Source: Streptomyces sp. NBC_00250
GTDB taxonomy: Bacteria; Actinomycetota; Actinomycetes; Streptomycetales; Streptomycetaceae
DNA: 64,000 nt
Direction of reading: 5' to 3'
Assembly: GCF_036192275.1 (NCBI RefSeq)
Contig: NZ_CP108088.1
Location: 8,666,001 to 8,730,000 of the forward strand
The notes under the pieces are model-generated. The model was not told the origin of the DNA and searched no databases. It worked only from the letters and a program-made list of their open reading frames with translations. The position numbers and the translations under genes were made by a program. This document shows positions 38,503 to 47,096 of the stretch, one piece after another; positions within the stretch are counted from its first letter, which is position 1, and each line of letters starts with the position of its first letter.

Positions 38503-39248
38503 CACCGCTTCCCGGCGGTGTGGGGATCTCCGGGCTGACCGTGTACGACTGGGAGGCAGCCGACGGACTGTGCGGCGGCACCCCTCACATGCACCTCGTC
38601 TGCTCCGAGGCATACATCGTCATCGGCGGCGAGGGCAGCGTCCAGACCCTCACCAGCTCCGGTTTCGCCGACACTCCGCTGCGCGCCGGCGACGTCGTCC
38701 GGTTCACCCCGGGAACGATCCACCGACTCGTCAACGCGGGTGACCTGCGGCTCGTCGTACTGATGCAGAACAGCGGCCTCCCCGAGGCCGGCGACGCCGT
38801 CTTCACCTTCCCCCCGCCCTTACTGGCCGACCCCGACGCCTACCAGGCGGCGGCGGCCCTGACCGGCGACCACGGCGCGGCGGCGCGCCGCCGCCGCGAC
38901 CTGGCGCTCGAAGGGTTCCTGGACCTGCGCCGCGAAGGAGGGCTGCCGGAGTTCCACGCCGCGGCCCACCGCCTGAAACGCGAACTCCTGGACCAGTGGG
39001 AGATCCGTTGGCGTGACGGTGCTCTGGCGGCGGCCGAGGAGACCGGCCGTCAGTTGGAACGGCTGAAAGTCGGAGATTTCTCCCACCTCGACCACGGCGC
39101 GGTGTCACGGCTCGAACGCCCGGAGGCCCCGCTCTTCGGCATGTGCGGTCTCCTCCACCCCTTTTCCGCTCCCACCCTCCCGGCGCGACCGCTCGGCGGC
39201 CAGCCGGAATCACCCCACCCCCACCCCCCGAAGGAACAATTCCGATGA
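38499..39248 (+). CDS. Cupin-domain protein of the xylan operon
   Basis: A 249-residue cytoplasmic protein. An N-terminal cupin (about 10-105) carries [20 protein letters not shown], with the two His and Glu of cupin motif 1, and [20 protein letters not shown] as motif 2. An uncharacterised helical half (about 115-225, Arg/Glu-rich) and a Pro-rich tail follow. It may be a sugar isomerase or a ligand-binding protein. Codon 108 is TTA, so bldA tRNA may limit it. GTG start overlaps the DUF6807 stop; its TGA overlaps the GH62 ATG. Confidence 0.82.
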   Translation: MTPLPGGVGISGLTVYDWEAADGLCGGTPHMHLVCSEAYIVIGGEGSVQTLTSSGFADTPLRAGDVVRFTPGTIHRLVNAGDLRLVVLMQNSGLPEAGDAVFTFPPPLLADPDAYQAAAALTGDHGAAARRRRDLALEGFLDLRREGGLPEFHAAAHRLKRELLDQWEIRWRDGALAAAEETGRQLERLKVGDFSHLDHGAVSRLERPEAPLFGMCGLLHPFSAPTLPARPLGGQPESPHPHPPKEQFR

Positions 39249-40717
39249 GATTCCGTCATCCACCCCTGATCCTGAGCCTCGTCCTCGCGGTCCTGTCGTC
39301 CCTGCTTCTCGGGGCCTCGCTCCTCACCGCCCCGCCCGCCGCCGCGGCCACCATCGACACCAACGCCTGGTACGTCCTGGTCAACCGCAACAGCGGCAAG
39401 GCCCTGGACGTCTACAACCTGGCGACCGGCGACGGCGCCCGCATCACCCAGTGGACCAGGAACGACCAGAACCAGCAGCAGTGGCAGTTCGTCGCCTCCG
39501 GCGACGGCTACTACCGCGTCAAGTCCCGCCACTCAGGCAAGGTCCTGGACGTCCAGAACAGCTCCACCGCCAACGGCGCCGCGGTCACCCAGTGGACCGA
39601 CGTGAACGGCACCAACCAGCAGTGGCGGCTCGCCGACAGCGCGGACGGTCACATCCGGCTCGTCGCCCGCCACAGCGGCAAGGCCCTCGAAGTCCAGGGC
39701 GCCTCCACCGCCGACGCCGCGAACATCGTCCAGTACGACGACTGGGGCGGCGCCAACCAGCAGTGGCAGCTCGTCAAGGTCACCGGCGGCACCCCCGGCA
39801 CCTGTGCCCTTCCCTCGACGTACCGCTGGTCGTCCACGGGCGCGCTCGCGCAGCCCAAGACGGGCTGGGCCGCGCTCAAGGACTTCACCGTCGCCCCCTA
39901 CAACGGCAGGCACATCGTCTACGCGACGACGCACGGCGCCGCGGGCACGGGTGCGGGCTGGGGTTCGATGAACTTCACCCCGTTCACCGACTGGTCGCAG
40001 ATGGCCTCGGCCGGCCAGAACGCGATGTCGAACTCCGTCGTCGCGCCCACGCTCTTCCACTTCGCGCCGAAGAACATCTGGGTGCTCGCCTACCAGTGGG
40101 GCAGGACGGCCTTCTCGTACCGGACGTCGACCGACCCGACCAACCCGAACGGCTGGTCGGCGGAGCAGGAGCTCTTCTCGGGGACCATCGCCAACTCCGG
40201 GACGGGACCGATCGACCAGACGCTGATCGGTGACGGGACGAACATGTACCTGTTCTTCGCCGGTGACAACGGCAAGATCTACCGGGCGAGCATGCCGATC
40301 GGGAACTTCCCCGGCAGCTTCGGCACGACCTCGACGGTGGTCATGAGCGACACGACGAACAACCTGTTCGAGGCCCCGCAGGTCTACAAGCTCCAGGGCG
40401 AGGAGCGCTACCTCATGATCGTCGAGGCGATCGGTTCGCAGGGCCGGTACTTCCGCTCGTTCACGGCCACCAGCCTGAACGGCTCGTGGACGCCCCAGGC
40501 CGCGACCGAGAGCAACCCCTTCGCCGGCAAGGCCAACAGCGGCGCCACCTGGACCAACGACATCAGCCACGGCGAACTGGTCCGCGCAACCGCCGACCAG
40601 ACCTTCACGGTCGACCCCTGCAACCTGCGCTTCCTGTACCAGGGACGCGACCCGAACTCCGGCGGCGACTACGGCCAGTGGCCCTACCGGCCGGGCCTGC
40701 TGACCCTGCAGCGCTGA
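39245..40717 (+). CDS. Secreted GH62 alpha-L-arabinofuranosidase with N-terminal ricin-type CBM13
   Basis: A 490-residue secreted enzyme that removes arabinofuranosyl side chains from arabinoxylan. Signal peptide about 1-36, ricin-type lectin domain about 37-180 (three repeats with QQQWQF, NQQWRL, NQQWQL), then the GH62 five-bladed propeller (about 190-490): [20 protein letters not shown] (Asp base), [20 protein letters not shown] (Asp) and [13 protein letters not shown] (Glu acid). AAGGA precedes the ATG, which overlaps the cupin stop. Released arabinose would feed the araBAD pathway and induce the operator-linked genes. Last gene of the operon. Confidence 0.95.
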   Translation: MRFRHPPLILSLVLAVLSSLLLGASLLTAPPAAAATIDTNAWYVLVNRNSGKALDVYNLATGDGARITQWTRNDQNQQQWQFVASGDGYYRVKSRHSGKVLDVQNSSTANGAAVTQWTDVNGTNQQWRLADSADGHIRLVARHSGKALEVQGASTADAANIVQYDDWGGANQQWQLVKVTGGTPGTCALPSTYRWSSTGALAQPKTGWAALKDFTVAPYNGRHIVYATTHGAAGTGAGWGSMNFTPFTDWSQMASAGQNAMSNSVVAPTLFHFAPKNIWVLAYQWGRTAFSYRTSTDPTNPNGWSAEQELFSGTIANSGTGPIDQTLIGDGTNMYLFFAGDNGKIYRASMPIGNFPGSFGTTSTVVMSDTTNNLFEAPQVYKLQGEERYLMIVEAIGSQGRYFRSFTATSLNGSWTPQAATESNPFAGKANSGATWTNDISHGELVRATADQTFTVDPCNLRFLYQGRDPNSGGDYGQWPYRPGLLTLQR

Positions 40718-40749
40718 CGACGTGGCACCGCCCCGGCTCCCATGAGCAG

Positions 40750-41205
40750 CGGTCCGGGCGCCAGCCGCATGCTGGTGGGCTCGGACGATGGTGGAGTCGA
40801 CCGCGACAACCCAGTCGCGGTCGCCTTCGGCATCGGCCTGGGCGAGCAGGGCGGCGCGAATCTCCTCGCGGCCGTACGCCTCGCGTGCGGCGCGGTCGGA
40901 GAGCTCGCGCTCGTACGCCCACCGCTCGACGGCGGACATGTGCTCGGTGCCGTCGGGGCCGCGCCCGACGTCCGCCCCGTACGGCCCCCGCTCGTCGGGG
41001 TCCGCCAGGGGAGGGTCGTCGAGGTGGATCGGGTGCATCGCGTCGTCGAGGGCGTTCCGCGCGGCGACGGTGTCGGCGACCGTCGCCCCCGCGAGCGGCG
41101 GGGGCGGAGTGGGTGGGTGCCGGCGGTCGATCTCGGCGGTGATCCGGGTGGCGTCCTCGGGGCTCGCGTAGCGGATGCCGTGCCGGCCACCGGGCTATGG
41201 GCGGG
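40750..41205 (-). pseudogene. Hybrid remnant: hypothetical-gene fragment running into an IS5-type transposase scrap
   Basis: Leftward, one open frame after an in-frame TAG reads RYASPEDATRITAEIDRRHP, then LDDPPLADPDERGPYGAD and SAVERWAYERELSDRAAREA. Without a break it then becomes ALLAQADAEGDRDWVVAVDS followed by TIVRAHQHAAGAR. The latter is the DDE-region signature of IS5-family transposases, (V/S)VDSTVVRAHQHAAGAR. No transposase ends or terminal repeats are visible. I do not recognise the first part. The stretch to the flavodoxin gene (41206-41381) shows no convincing gene. Confidence 0.65.
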
Positions 41206-41381
41206 TGCGCTGATCTTCAGTGCCGTGCGCTCTCTGATGGTGCACAGGACGGAAGCTGTTCGGCGCGGCCTGGAGGCAGGACGTCAGGCTGAGGCCGCTG
41301 TCGTCGCGGGCGCTGCCGCGCGACGGACCCGCTTGATCCGGAGCTGACCTCCACCAGGCCTCCGACCGTTCCGGCCCGCAC

Positions 41382-42098
41382 TCAACGGTGTTCGGGGTTC
41401 TCGAAGTCGAAGCGGCAGCCGGCGTCCCACTCGGAGCGCTGGTTGCCGTGTGCGGGGATGCCACCCGCGTCCTTGAGCATCCGTGCCAGGTGAAGCTGGT
41501 TCCAGGTCATGAAGGTCGTGTTGCGGTTGGTGAAGTCGTTGTCCGGCCCGCCGGAGCCGGGATCGAGGTACGACGGGCCCGGGCCGGCCTCGCCGACCCA
41601 GCCCGCGTCCGCCTGCGGCGGAATGACGTATCCGAGGTGCTGGAGGCTGTAGAGGACGTTCATCGCGCAGTGCTTGGCGCCGTCCTCGTTGCCGGTGATC
41701 AGACAGCCGCCCACACGACCGTAGTACGCGTACTGGCCACGCTCGTTGAGGATCGACGAGCAGGCGTACAGACGCTCGATCACTTTCTTCATGACCGAGG
41801 AGTTGTCTCCCAGCCACACCGGGCCCGCCAGGGTCAGGATGTCGGCGGCCATCACCTGCGAGTAGATCACCGGCCACTCGTCCGTCTCCCACCCGTGCTC
41901 CGTCATGTCCGGCCAGACACCGGTCGCGATGTCGATGTCCACCGCCCTGAGCACCTCGACCTGCACGCCCTGGCGCTCCATGATTCCGGTGCTGATGTCG
42001 ATCAGTCCCTGCGTGTGGCTCCGTTCCGGCGACCGCTTGAGGGTGCAGTTGATCACCAGGGCGCGGAGATCACGGTAGGACGTGCCGGTGTCGGTCAT
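41382..42098 (-). CDS. Flavodoxin-family NAD(P)H-dependent oxidoreductase
   Basis: A 238-residue cytoplasmic flavodoxin-like protein. The first strand and FMN-phosphate loop read RALVINCTLKRSPERSHTQG, followed by EVLRAVDIDIATGVWPDMTE, ILTLAGPVWLGDNSSVMKKV and VGGCLITGNEDGAKHCAMNV, matching NADPH-dependent FMN reductase/WrbA-like folds. The C-terminus carries GGIPAHGNQRSEWDAGC. Substrate unknown; quinone or flavin reduction is usual for the fold. Two degraded relatives lie in the window: one directly upstream, and a C-terminal scrap at the left end. Confidence 0.88.
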   Translation of the reverse strand: MTDTGTSYRDLRALVINCTLKRSPERSHTQGLIDISTGIMERQGVQVEVLRAVDIDIATGVWPDMTEHGWETDEWPVIYSQVMAADILTLAGPVWLGDNSSVMKKVIERLYACSSILNERGQYAYYGRVGGCLITGNEDGAKHCAMNVLYSLQHLGYVIPPQADAGWVGEAGPGPSYLDPGSGGPDNDFTNRNTTFMTWNQLHLARMLKDAGGIPAHGNQRSEWDAGCRFDFENPEHR

Positions 42099-42303
42099 CG
42101 ATGCGTCCCCTTGCGGACGAGTGGGTGGTCGGGCGGCGCAACACCCAGCTGCCGACGTCGATGGGGCCCCGGGTTGGTCCGGCCGAAAATCCCGTCCACT
42201 GTCTCGCCTCGTTGGGCGGGATGATCGAATGACGCGCCAACGGTCACGGAGCCGGCCACCCGATCACCCGCATGGCCCCGCACCGATGACATGTATCCCC
42301 GAA

Positions 42304-42614
42304 TCAGATCGGCCCGCACAGCACCAGGAGGTCGGCCGCCGTCTCCCGCTCGTACAGCGCCGGCCACACGTCCGTCTCCCAGCCGTGCTCCGCCATGTCC
42401 GGCCACACGCCGGCCGCGATGTCGAGGTCGACGGGCCGCACGAGCGCGGTCGTCACACCCTGCTCCTCCATGACGGACCGGCTGCGCTCGATCAGCCCCT
42501 CGGTGTTGCTGACCTCGGGGGGAACGCTTGAGCGTGCAGTCGAGATAGAGCGCGCCGAGATCCTCGTACCGGTACGGGGGCGGCATCGGGCGCAGCGGAA
42601 TCGGGCACGGCCAT
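42304..42614 (-). pseudogene. Truncated, frameshifted flavodoxin-family paralogue
   Basis: An intact ribosome site (GAGGAGA) and ATG open the locus, but the homologous frame (YRYEDLGALYLDCTLKRSP) is entered only after a shift. A run of six C where five are needed then breaks it; the next frame continues EVSNTEGLIERSRSVMEEQG and VDLDIAAGVWPDMAEHGWET before stopping at LVLCGPI. The intact neighbour continues from the same point (LTLAGPVWLGDNSS) for 140 more residues. The missing C-terminal half is not adjacent; a C-terminal scrap of the same family lies at 0.4 kb in the same orientation. Confidence 0.8.
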
Positions 42615-42730
42615 CAGCGGTCTCCTCGCACACGGAGCGGCCCTTCGCGGGGCCACCCCCAGCCTGCTCACCCCCACGCCGCCGGGCCACTCGGCTCGAC
42701 CGAACGCCTGAGGACCGTGGAGGTGCGGAT

Positions 42731-43021
42731 TCAGAACGCGGGGGCCGAGGCACTCGGGGGATCGCCGGGATCGGAGGAGTCGCCGTCGGGGAGGGGTCGG
42801 GCCAGGACATGCTGCGCCGCTTGCTGGTGCCCACCTGAGGCGAGGATGCGTACCTCGTCCCGGTCGCTGATCTCCGCCCGGATGATGCCGGTGGGGTCGG
42901 CATAGACCGGATGACCGCCGGAGCCCTTGAAGGAGGTGCGCTCGACGACCACGACGTCGCGGGCCGAACCCTCGCCGTCGGAGAACACCAGCTCGTACCT
43001 GAGTGCGTTCACCCGACTCAT
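42731..43021 (-). CDS. DUF6296 family small protein
   Basis: A 96-residue soluble protein. YELVFSDGEGSARDVVVVER, GSGGHPVYADPTGIIRAEIS and DRDEVRILASGGHQ match DUF6296, a streptomycete family of unknown function. A low-complexity Ser/Asp/Pro tail follows. ATG chosen as start; a GTG three codons later is possible. It is divergent from the HPP-family gene across a 200-base gap in which I see no clear promoter or hairpin. Confidence 0.75.
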   Translation of the reverse strand: MSRVNALRYELVFSDGEGSARDVVVVERTSFKGSGGHPVYADPTGIIRAEISDRDEVRILASGGHQQAAQHVLARPLPDGDSSDPGDPPSASAPAF

Positions 43022-43221
43022 TTTACGCCGACCGGGCCGGCCCGCCCCCGCCCGCGCCGCCACGAACCCGCTGGTTAGAGTGGTGCGAGGTTGCGCCGCC
43101 GCACCAGGCTCAGGCGCGAGACCGGGCCGACTGTCGACCACAGGGTCCTCCCGTACGACCACCAGCCCGCCTCCAGTCTCGTCCGGCCGCACGGCCGCCT
43201 GCCCCGGAAACCCCGCATCAC

Positions 43222-43791
43222 ATGAGTACCGACACCGCCCTGCGCCCCGACCCGGCCACCCCCGACGGCACCGCTTCCCGGAGCCGGCGCCCGCGCCTGC
43301 CCTGGATGGCCGGTCGTGCCCCGGCCCGGCCGGCGCCCGCGGCCGCCGTCCACAACGTCAGCGCCGCCACGGCCGCCCTGCTCGCGCTCGTCGCGATCGG
43401 CGCCGCCATCCACGAGCCCGTGCTGATACCACCGCTCGCCGCCAGCGCCGCGCTGGTGCACTGCGCCCCCGCACTTCCGCTGGCCCAGCCGCGGAGCGTG
43501 GTCGTCGGCCACCTCCTCGGGGCCGCCGCCGGGTACGCGGTCGCCGCCGCGGCACACGGCAGCGCATGGGCCGCCGCCCTCGCCGCCGGTGTCACCCTTG
43601 CCCTCACGACGCTGGCCCGGACCCCGCACTCACCCGCCTGCGCGACCGCCGTCGTCGTCGTGCTCCAGGCGCCCGCTCCGGGCAGGTTCGTGCCCCTGCT
43701 GTTCGGATCCACGGTCCTGCTCGTGCTGACCGCGTACGCCGCGTCCCGCATCCGGCGCCGAGCCCCGAGGTACCCCGCCTACTGGTGGTGA
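43222..43791 (+). CDS. HPP-family integral membrane protein
   Basis: A 189-residue protein with a Pro/Arg-rich cytoplasmic tail (about 1-40) and four to five hydrophobic segments (AATAALLALVAIGAAIHEPV, LIPPLAASAALVHC, GHLLGAAAGYAVAAAA, and a last helix near 160). The pattern PPLAASAAL...PLAQPRSVVVGHLLGA fits the HPP family, whose bacterial members have been linked to nitrite transport in plastids and cyanobacteria. Function here unknown. The canonical HPP triplet is replaced by PPL/QPR, so it is a divergent member. Confidence 0.78.
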   Translation: MSTDTALRPDPATPDGTASRSRRPRLPWMAGRAPARPAPAAAVHNVSAATAALLALVAIGAAIHEPVLIPPLAASAALVHCAPALPLAQPRSVVVGHLLGAAAGYAVAAAAHGSAWAAALAAGVTLALTTLARTPHSPACATAVVVVLQAPAPGRFVPLLFGSTVLLVLTAYAASRIRRRAPRYPAYWW

Positions 43792-43920
43792 GCGCGGCCC
43801 CGGCCCGCCAGGTCACCCCGCGGAGGAAACGGCGGGCCACGGACGAGGAGTGCTCCGGGGAAGCCGGGGTACGAGAACCGGGACCGCTGAACGGACCGCG
43901 AGCCAGAGGAGGTTGTCCCC

Positions 43921-44817
43921 GTGCGGACCGATCCGGCCGAAACGACGACGACGTACGTGACGAACGTGACGTACCTGACGAACGGTACGGGTGAGGAACT
44001 GCCTGTTCTGGAAGCCCCGCACGAGCTTCCGCCCCGGGACGCGCGTGCCCTGTCGAAGGTGTTCCTCCGCGAACTGGCGGCGCGAGAGGAGGGCACGGAG
44101 GGCCACCAGTACGTCCGGAACACCCTGATCGAGATGAACATGTCGCTGGTGGTCTACGCGGCGGGTCGGTTCCGCGCGCGGGGCGACGAGCGGGAGGACA
44201 TCCTCCAGGTCGGCATGATCGGCCTCATCAAGGCCATCGACCGCTTCGACCTGTCGCGCGAGGTGGAGTTCGCCACCTTCGCCGTGCCCTACATCGTCGG
44301 CGAGATCAAGCGGTTCTTCCGCGACACCACCTGGGCGGTGCACGTCCCGCGCCGCCTGCAGGAGGCGCGGGTGGAGCTGGCGAAGGCGACCGACGAACTG
44401 AGCTCACGGCTCGGCCGGGCCCCGCGCATCGCGGAGCTCGCACCGGTCATGGACCTGTCCGAGGACGAGGTGGTCGAGGCCCAGGTCGCCGCCAACGGCT
44501 ACCACTCCGCCTCCCTGGACGCCACGATCGCCGGCGGCGACAGCGACGACGAGGACGCCGCCCTGGCCGACCTCATCGGCCAGGAGGACCCCGCGCTCGA
44601 ACTCTTCGAGGAGTTCCACACCCTCGCCCCGCTGGTGGAGGCCCTCGCCCCGCGCGACCGGCTGCTGCTGCACCTCCGCTTCGTCGAGGAGCTGACCCAG
44701 ACCCAGATCGGCGAGCGGATCGGCGTGTCCCAGATGCACGTCTCCCGGCTGCTCGCCCGAAGCCTGGACCGGCTGCGGGAAGGCATGGTCACGGTCGAGC
44801 CGGGCGCCGACGGCTGA
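43921..44817 (+). CDS. RNA polymerase sigma factor of the SigB/SigF/SigG family
   Basis: A 298-residue group 3 sigma factor. GAGGAGG precedes the GTG. Region 2 (about 75-145): SLVVYAAGRFRARGDEREDI, LQVGMIGLIKAIDRFDLSRE and FATFAVPYIVGEIKRFFRDT; region 3 about 150-215; region 4 about 240-290: LTQTQIGERIGVSQMHVSRL. Family members control stress and developmental genes and are usually held by an anti-sigma factor; no anti-sigma or anti-anti-sigma gene is adjacent. Position just upstream of the osmolyte (ectoine) locus is suggestive of osmotic stress, but the two are convergent and separated by a terminator. Confidence 0.92.
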   Translation: MRTDPAETTTTYVTNVTYLTNGTGEELPVLEAPHELPPRDARALSKVFLRELAAREEGTEGHQYVRNTLIEMNMSLVVYAAGRFRARGDEREDILQVGMIGLIKAIDRFDLSREVEFATFAVPYIVGEIKRFFRDTTWAVHVPRRLQEARVELAKATDELSSRLGRAPRIAELAPVMDLSEDEVVEAQVAANGYHSASLDATIAGGDSDDEDAALADLIGQEDPALELFEEFHTLAPLVEALAPRDRLLLHLRFVEELTQTQIGERIGVSQMHVSRLLARSLDRLREGMVTVEPGADG

Positions 44818-44820
44818 CCC

Positions 44821-44856
44821 GAGTGCACGACCCGGCCCTCGCCGGGCCGTGCACTC
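44821..44856. terminator. Bidirectional terminator between the sigma factor and ehuA
   Basis: GAGTGCACG-A-CCCGG pairs with CCGGG-C-CGTGCACTC around a 6-base loop: a 14-bp stem with one mismatch between convergent genes. Confidence 0.85.
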
Positions 44857-44873
44857 CGACCGGCGCGCCCCCC

Positions 44874-45707
44874 TCAGCGCACCGAACTCAGGAACGCGCG
44901 GGTGCGCTCCTCGGCGGGCGCGTCCAGGAGTTCGTCGGCCCGTCCCGACTCGACGATCCGGCCGCCGTCGAACATCAGGATCCGGTCCGAGACGTCCCGG
45001 GCGAAGCCCATCTCGTGCGTGACGCACAGCAGGGTGATGTCGGTCCCCCGGGCTACGTCCCGCAGCACGTCCAGCACCTCCGCCACGAGCTCCGGGTCCA
45101 ACGCCGAGGTCACCTCGTCCAGGAGCAGGATCTCGGGCCGCATCGCGAGGGCGCGGGCGATCGCCACCCGCTGCTGCTGGCCGCCGGAGAGCCGGGTCGG
45201 CCGTGCGTCGACCTTGTCGGAGAGCCCGACCAGGTCGAGCAGGCCCCGGGCCCTGAGGCCGGCCTCCTCCCGGCTCTCGCCGAGCACGTGTACGGGCGCC
45301 TCGACGACGTTCTCGAGGACGCTCATGTGGGGGAAGAGGTTGAACTGCTGGAAGACCATGCCGATCCGCCGCCGTCGCGCGGCCAGATGACGTTCGCTCG
45401 CCGGAACGAGTGTCCCGGTCCCTCTGCCCGGCATGTGGGAGAAGGGTTCACCGTGCACATGGATGACACCGTCGGTCACCCGCTCCAGCGTCATGAGCAG
45501 CCGGAGGATCGTGGTCTTCCCGGAGCCGCTCGGGCCGATCAGCGTCACGCGCTCCCCAAGGGCGACCTCCAGGTCGAGACCGTCGAGCACGGTGTGGTCC
45601 CCGTAGCGCTTCGTGACCCGGTCGAAGCGGACGGCCGGGCCGGTGGTGGCGCTCGCCCCCACGGTGCTCTCGGTGTCCTTGATGTCCGCGGTGTCCTCAG
45701 TGCGCAA
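44874..45707 (-). CDS. ehuA: Ectoine/hydroxyectoine ABC transporter ATP-binding protein
   Basis: A 277-residue ATPase of the polar amino acid (GlnQ/HisP) type. Walker A IGPSGSGKTTILRLLMTLER, Q-loop GMVFQQFNLFPHMSVLENVV, signature LSGGQQQRVAIARALAM, Walker B ILLLDEVTSALDPE and switch VTHEMGFARDVSDRIL. About 25 extra N-terminal residues precede the domain. It overlaps the end of ehuD by 11 bases. Last gene of the ectABCD-ehuBCDA series; it energises re-uptake of ectoines. Confidence 0.9.
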   Translation of the reverse strand: MRTEDTADIKDTESTVGASATTGPAVRFDRVTKRYGDHTVLDGLDLEVALGERVTLIGPSGSGKTTILRLLMTLERVTDGVIHVHGEPFSHMPGRGTGTLVPASERHLAARRRRIGMVFQQFNLFPHMSVLENVVEAPVHVLGESREEAGLRARGLLDLVGLSDKVDARPTRLSGGQQQRVAIARALAMRPEILLLDEVTSALDPELVAEVLDVLRDVARGTDITLLCVTHEMGFARDVSDRILMFDGGRIVESGRADELLDAPAEERTRAFLSSVR

Positions 45708-46332
45708 GACGCGCCTCCAGTCGTCGTATCAGCACCGACGTCGGCCAGCTCGCGAGCAGGAACACCACGGCGGCAAGGGTGAAGCTCTCCAGATAGGCGA
45801 AGTGGGTGCTGCCGAAGGTGTTCGCCTCGTGGACCATCTCGTGCACCGTGATCACCGAGAGCAGCGGTGTCTCCTTGAACATGGAGACCGCGTAATTGCC
45901 CAGGGGTGGCAGCACGTTGCGGACGGCCTGCGGCAGCACCACCGCCCGCCACACCCGCCGGCGCGGCAGCGACAGCGCCGTACACGCCTCCCACTGCCCC
46001 TTCGGTACGGCGTCGATGCCCGTCCGGTACACCTCGGAGAGGTACGTGGCGTAGTGCACGCCCAGGACCAGGACACCGATCGTCGGCGCGTCGAGCCCCG
46101 GGACCAGCACCCAGGCCGCGAACAACTGGACCAGGAGCGGGGTCGAGCGGACGAACCCGGCCGCCCCGCGCACCGGAAGGGCCAGCCACCCGGGACCCGC
46201 GCGCTGCGCCAGGGCGAGCGCAAGGCCCAGGACCATCGCGACGACGAAGGCGAGCACGGTCGCGACCAGGGTGACGCCGAAGCCCTCGAGAACGGTCGGC
46301 AGTGCGGCGCGGGCCGCCTCCCCGTCCCACAT
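45697..46332 (-). CDS. ehuD: Ectoine/hydroxyectoine ABC transporter permease EhuD
   Basis: A 211-residue HisM/GlnP-type permease with about five helices. Marks: GFVRSTPLLVQLFAAWVLVP, YATYLSEVYRTGIDAVPKGQ and VVLPQAVRNVLPPLGNYAVS, covering the EAA-like docking loop. Its ATG shares one base with the stop of the preceding permease (TGATG). It forms the channel together with EhuC. Confidence 0.9.
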   Translation of the reverse strand: MWDGEAARAALPTVLEGFGVTLVATVLAFVVAMVLGLALALAQRAGPGWLALPVRGAAGFVRSTPLLVQLFAAWVLVPGLDAPTIGVLVLGVHYATYLSEVYRTGIDAVPKGQWEACTALSLPRRRVWRAVVLPQAVRNVLPPLGNYAVSMFKETPLLSVITVHEMVHEANTFGSTHFAYLESFTLAAVVFLLASWPTSVLIRRLEARLAH

Positions 46333-47006
46333 CAGGCCCCTCCTTCCTGCCCGAGACGGGCCTTCGCGGCCCGCTCCAGGGCGTTCATGAGGAGGCTCAG
46401 GACGACGGCCAGGCCGAAGTAGAGCCCCAGGAGCAGCAGGTACGAGGCGGCCGTCGCGCCCGTCGACGAGCGCAACTGGTCGATCTGGAACGTGAGATCC
46501 GGGACCGTGACCAGGGAGAGCAGCGGCGTCGCCTTGAGCAGCTGGACGAGGAGGTTCTTGAACGGCGCGACCATCAGGGCGTGTGCCTGCGGCAGCACGA
46601 CCCGCCGCAGGCGCAGCACCGGCCCCATGCCCAGGGCGATCGCCGCCTCGGTCTGGGAGCGGGGCACCGCGGCCACCGCGCCCCGCACGACCTCGGAGCC
46701 GTACGCCCCGAAGTTCAGCCCCAGGGCGAGCACGCCGCAGGCCAGCGGCTCCAGCCGGAAACCGACCATCGGCAGCGCGAAGAACAGCCAGAAGAGCTGC
46801 ACGTACAGCGAGGTGCCCCGGAAGAACTCCACGACGAGCCGCACCGCACCGCGCACCGGCAGCCGCGCCGACCGGGACAGCAGGCCGAGGGCGTACGCGA
46901 GGACCAGGGCGAGCGCGGCGCCGAGCACCGTGGCCTCCACCGTGACCAGGAGCCCCTCGGCGAGCCGGGGCAGCGCCCGGCGGAGCTCGGGGAGGAAGTC
47001 AGCCAT
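46332..47006 (-). CDS. ehuC: Ectoine/hydroxyectoine ABC transporter permease EhuC
   Basis: A 224-residue HisM/GlnP-type permease. Marks: VVEFFRGTSLYVQLFWLFFA, GLNFGAYGSEVVRGAVAAVP and VVLPQAHALMVAPFKNLLVQ. Similar in length and layout to EhuD, as expected for paired subunits. A 90-base gap with four copies of a CCCGTC-type phrase separates it from ehuB; no strong hairpin is visible there. Confidence 0.9.
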   Translation of the reverse strand: MADFLPELRRALPRLAEGLLVTVEATVLGAALALVLAYALGLLSRSARLPVRGAVRLVVEFFRGTSLYVQLFWLFFALPMVGFRLEPLACGVLALGLNFGAYGSEVVRGAVAAVPRSQTEAAIALGMGPVLRLRRVVLPQAHALMVAPFKNLLVQLLKATPLLSLVTVPDLTFQIDQLRSSTGATAASYLLLLGLYFGLAVVLSLLMNALERAAKARLGQEGGA

Positions 47007-47096
47007 GCCGAACCCCCGTCAACCGAACTCCCGTCGAGGGAACTCCCGTCGACCGCGCGCCCGTCACCCGGCCGCTGCCCGTCATCCTGTTCCCGG

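Noticed and set aside
41206..41381. A rightward reading frame (SLMVHRTEAVRRGLEAGRQA...) before the flavodoxin gene
   Set aside because: It has no ribosome site or family and ends among shadow frames.
43830..43920. An autoregulatory SigB/SigF-type promoter (GTTT...GGGTAT-like) before the sigma gene
   Set aside because: A GGGTA-like -10 can be seen, but no GTTT -35 lies at the right distance.
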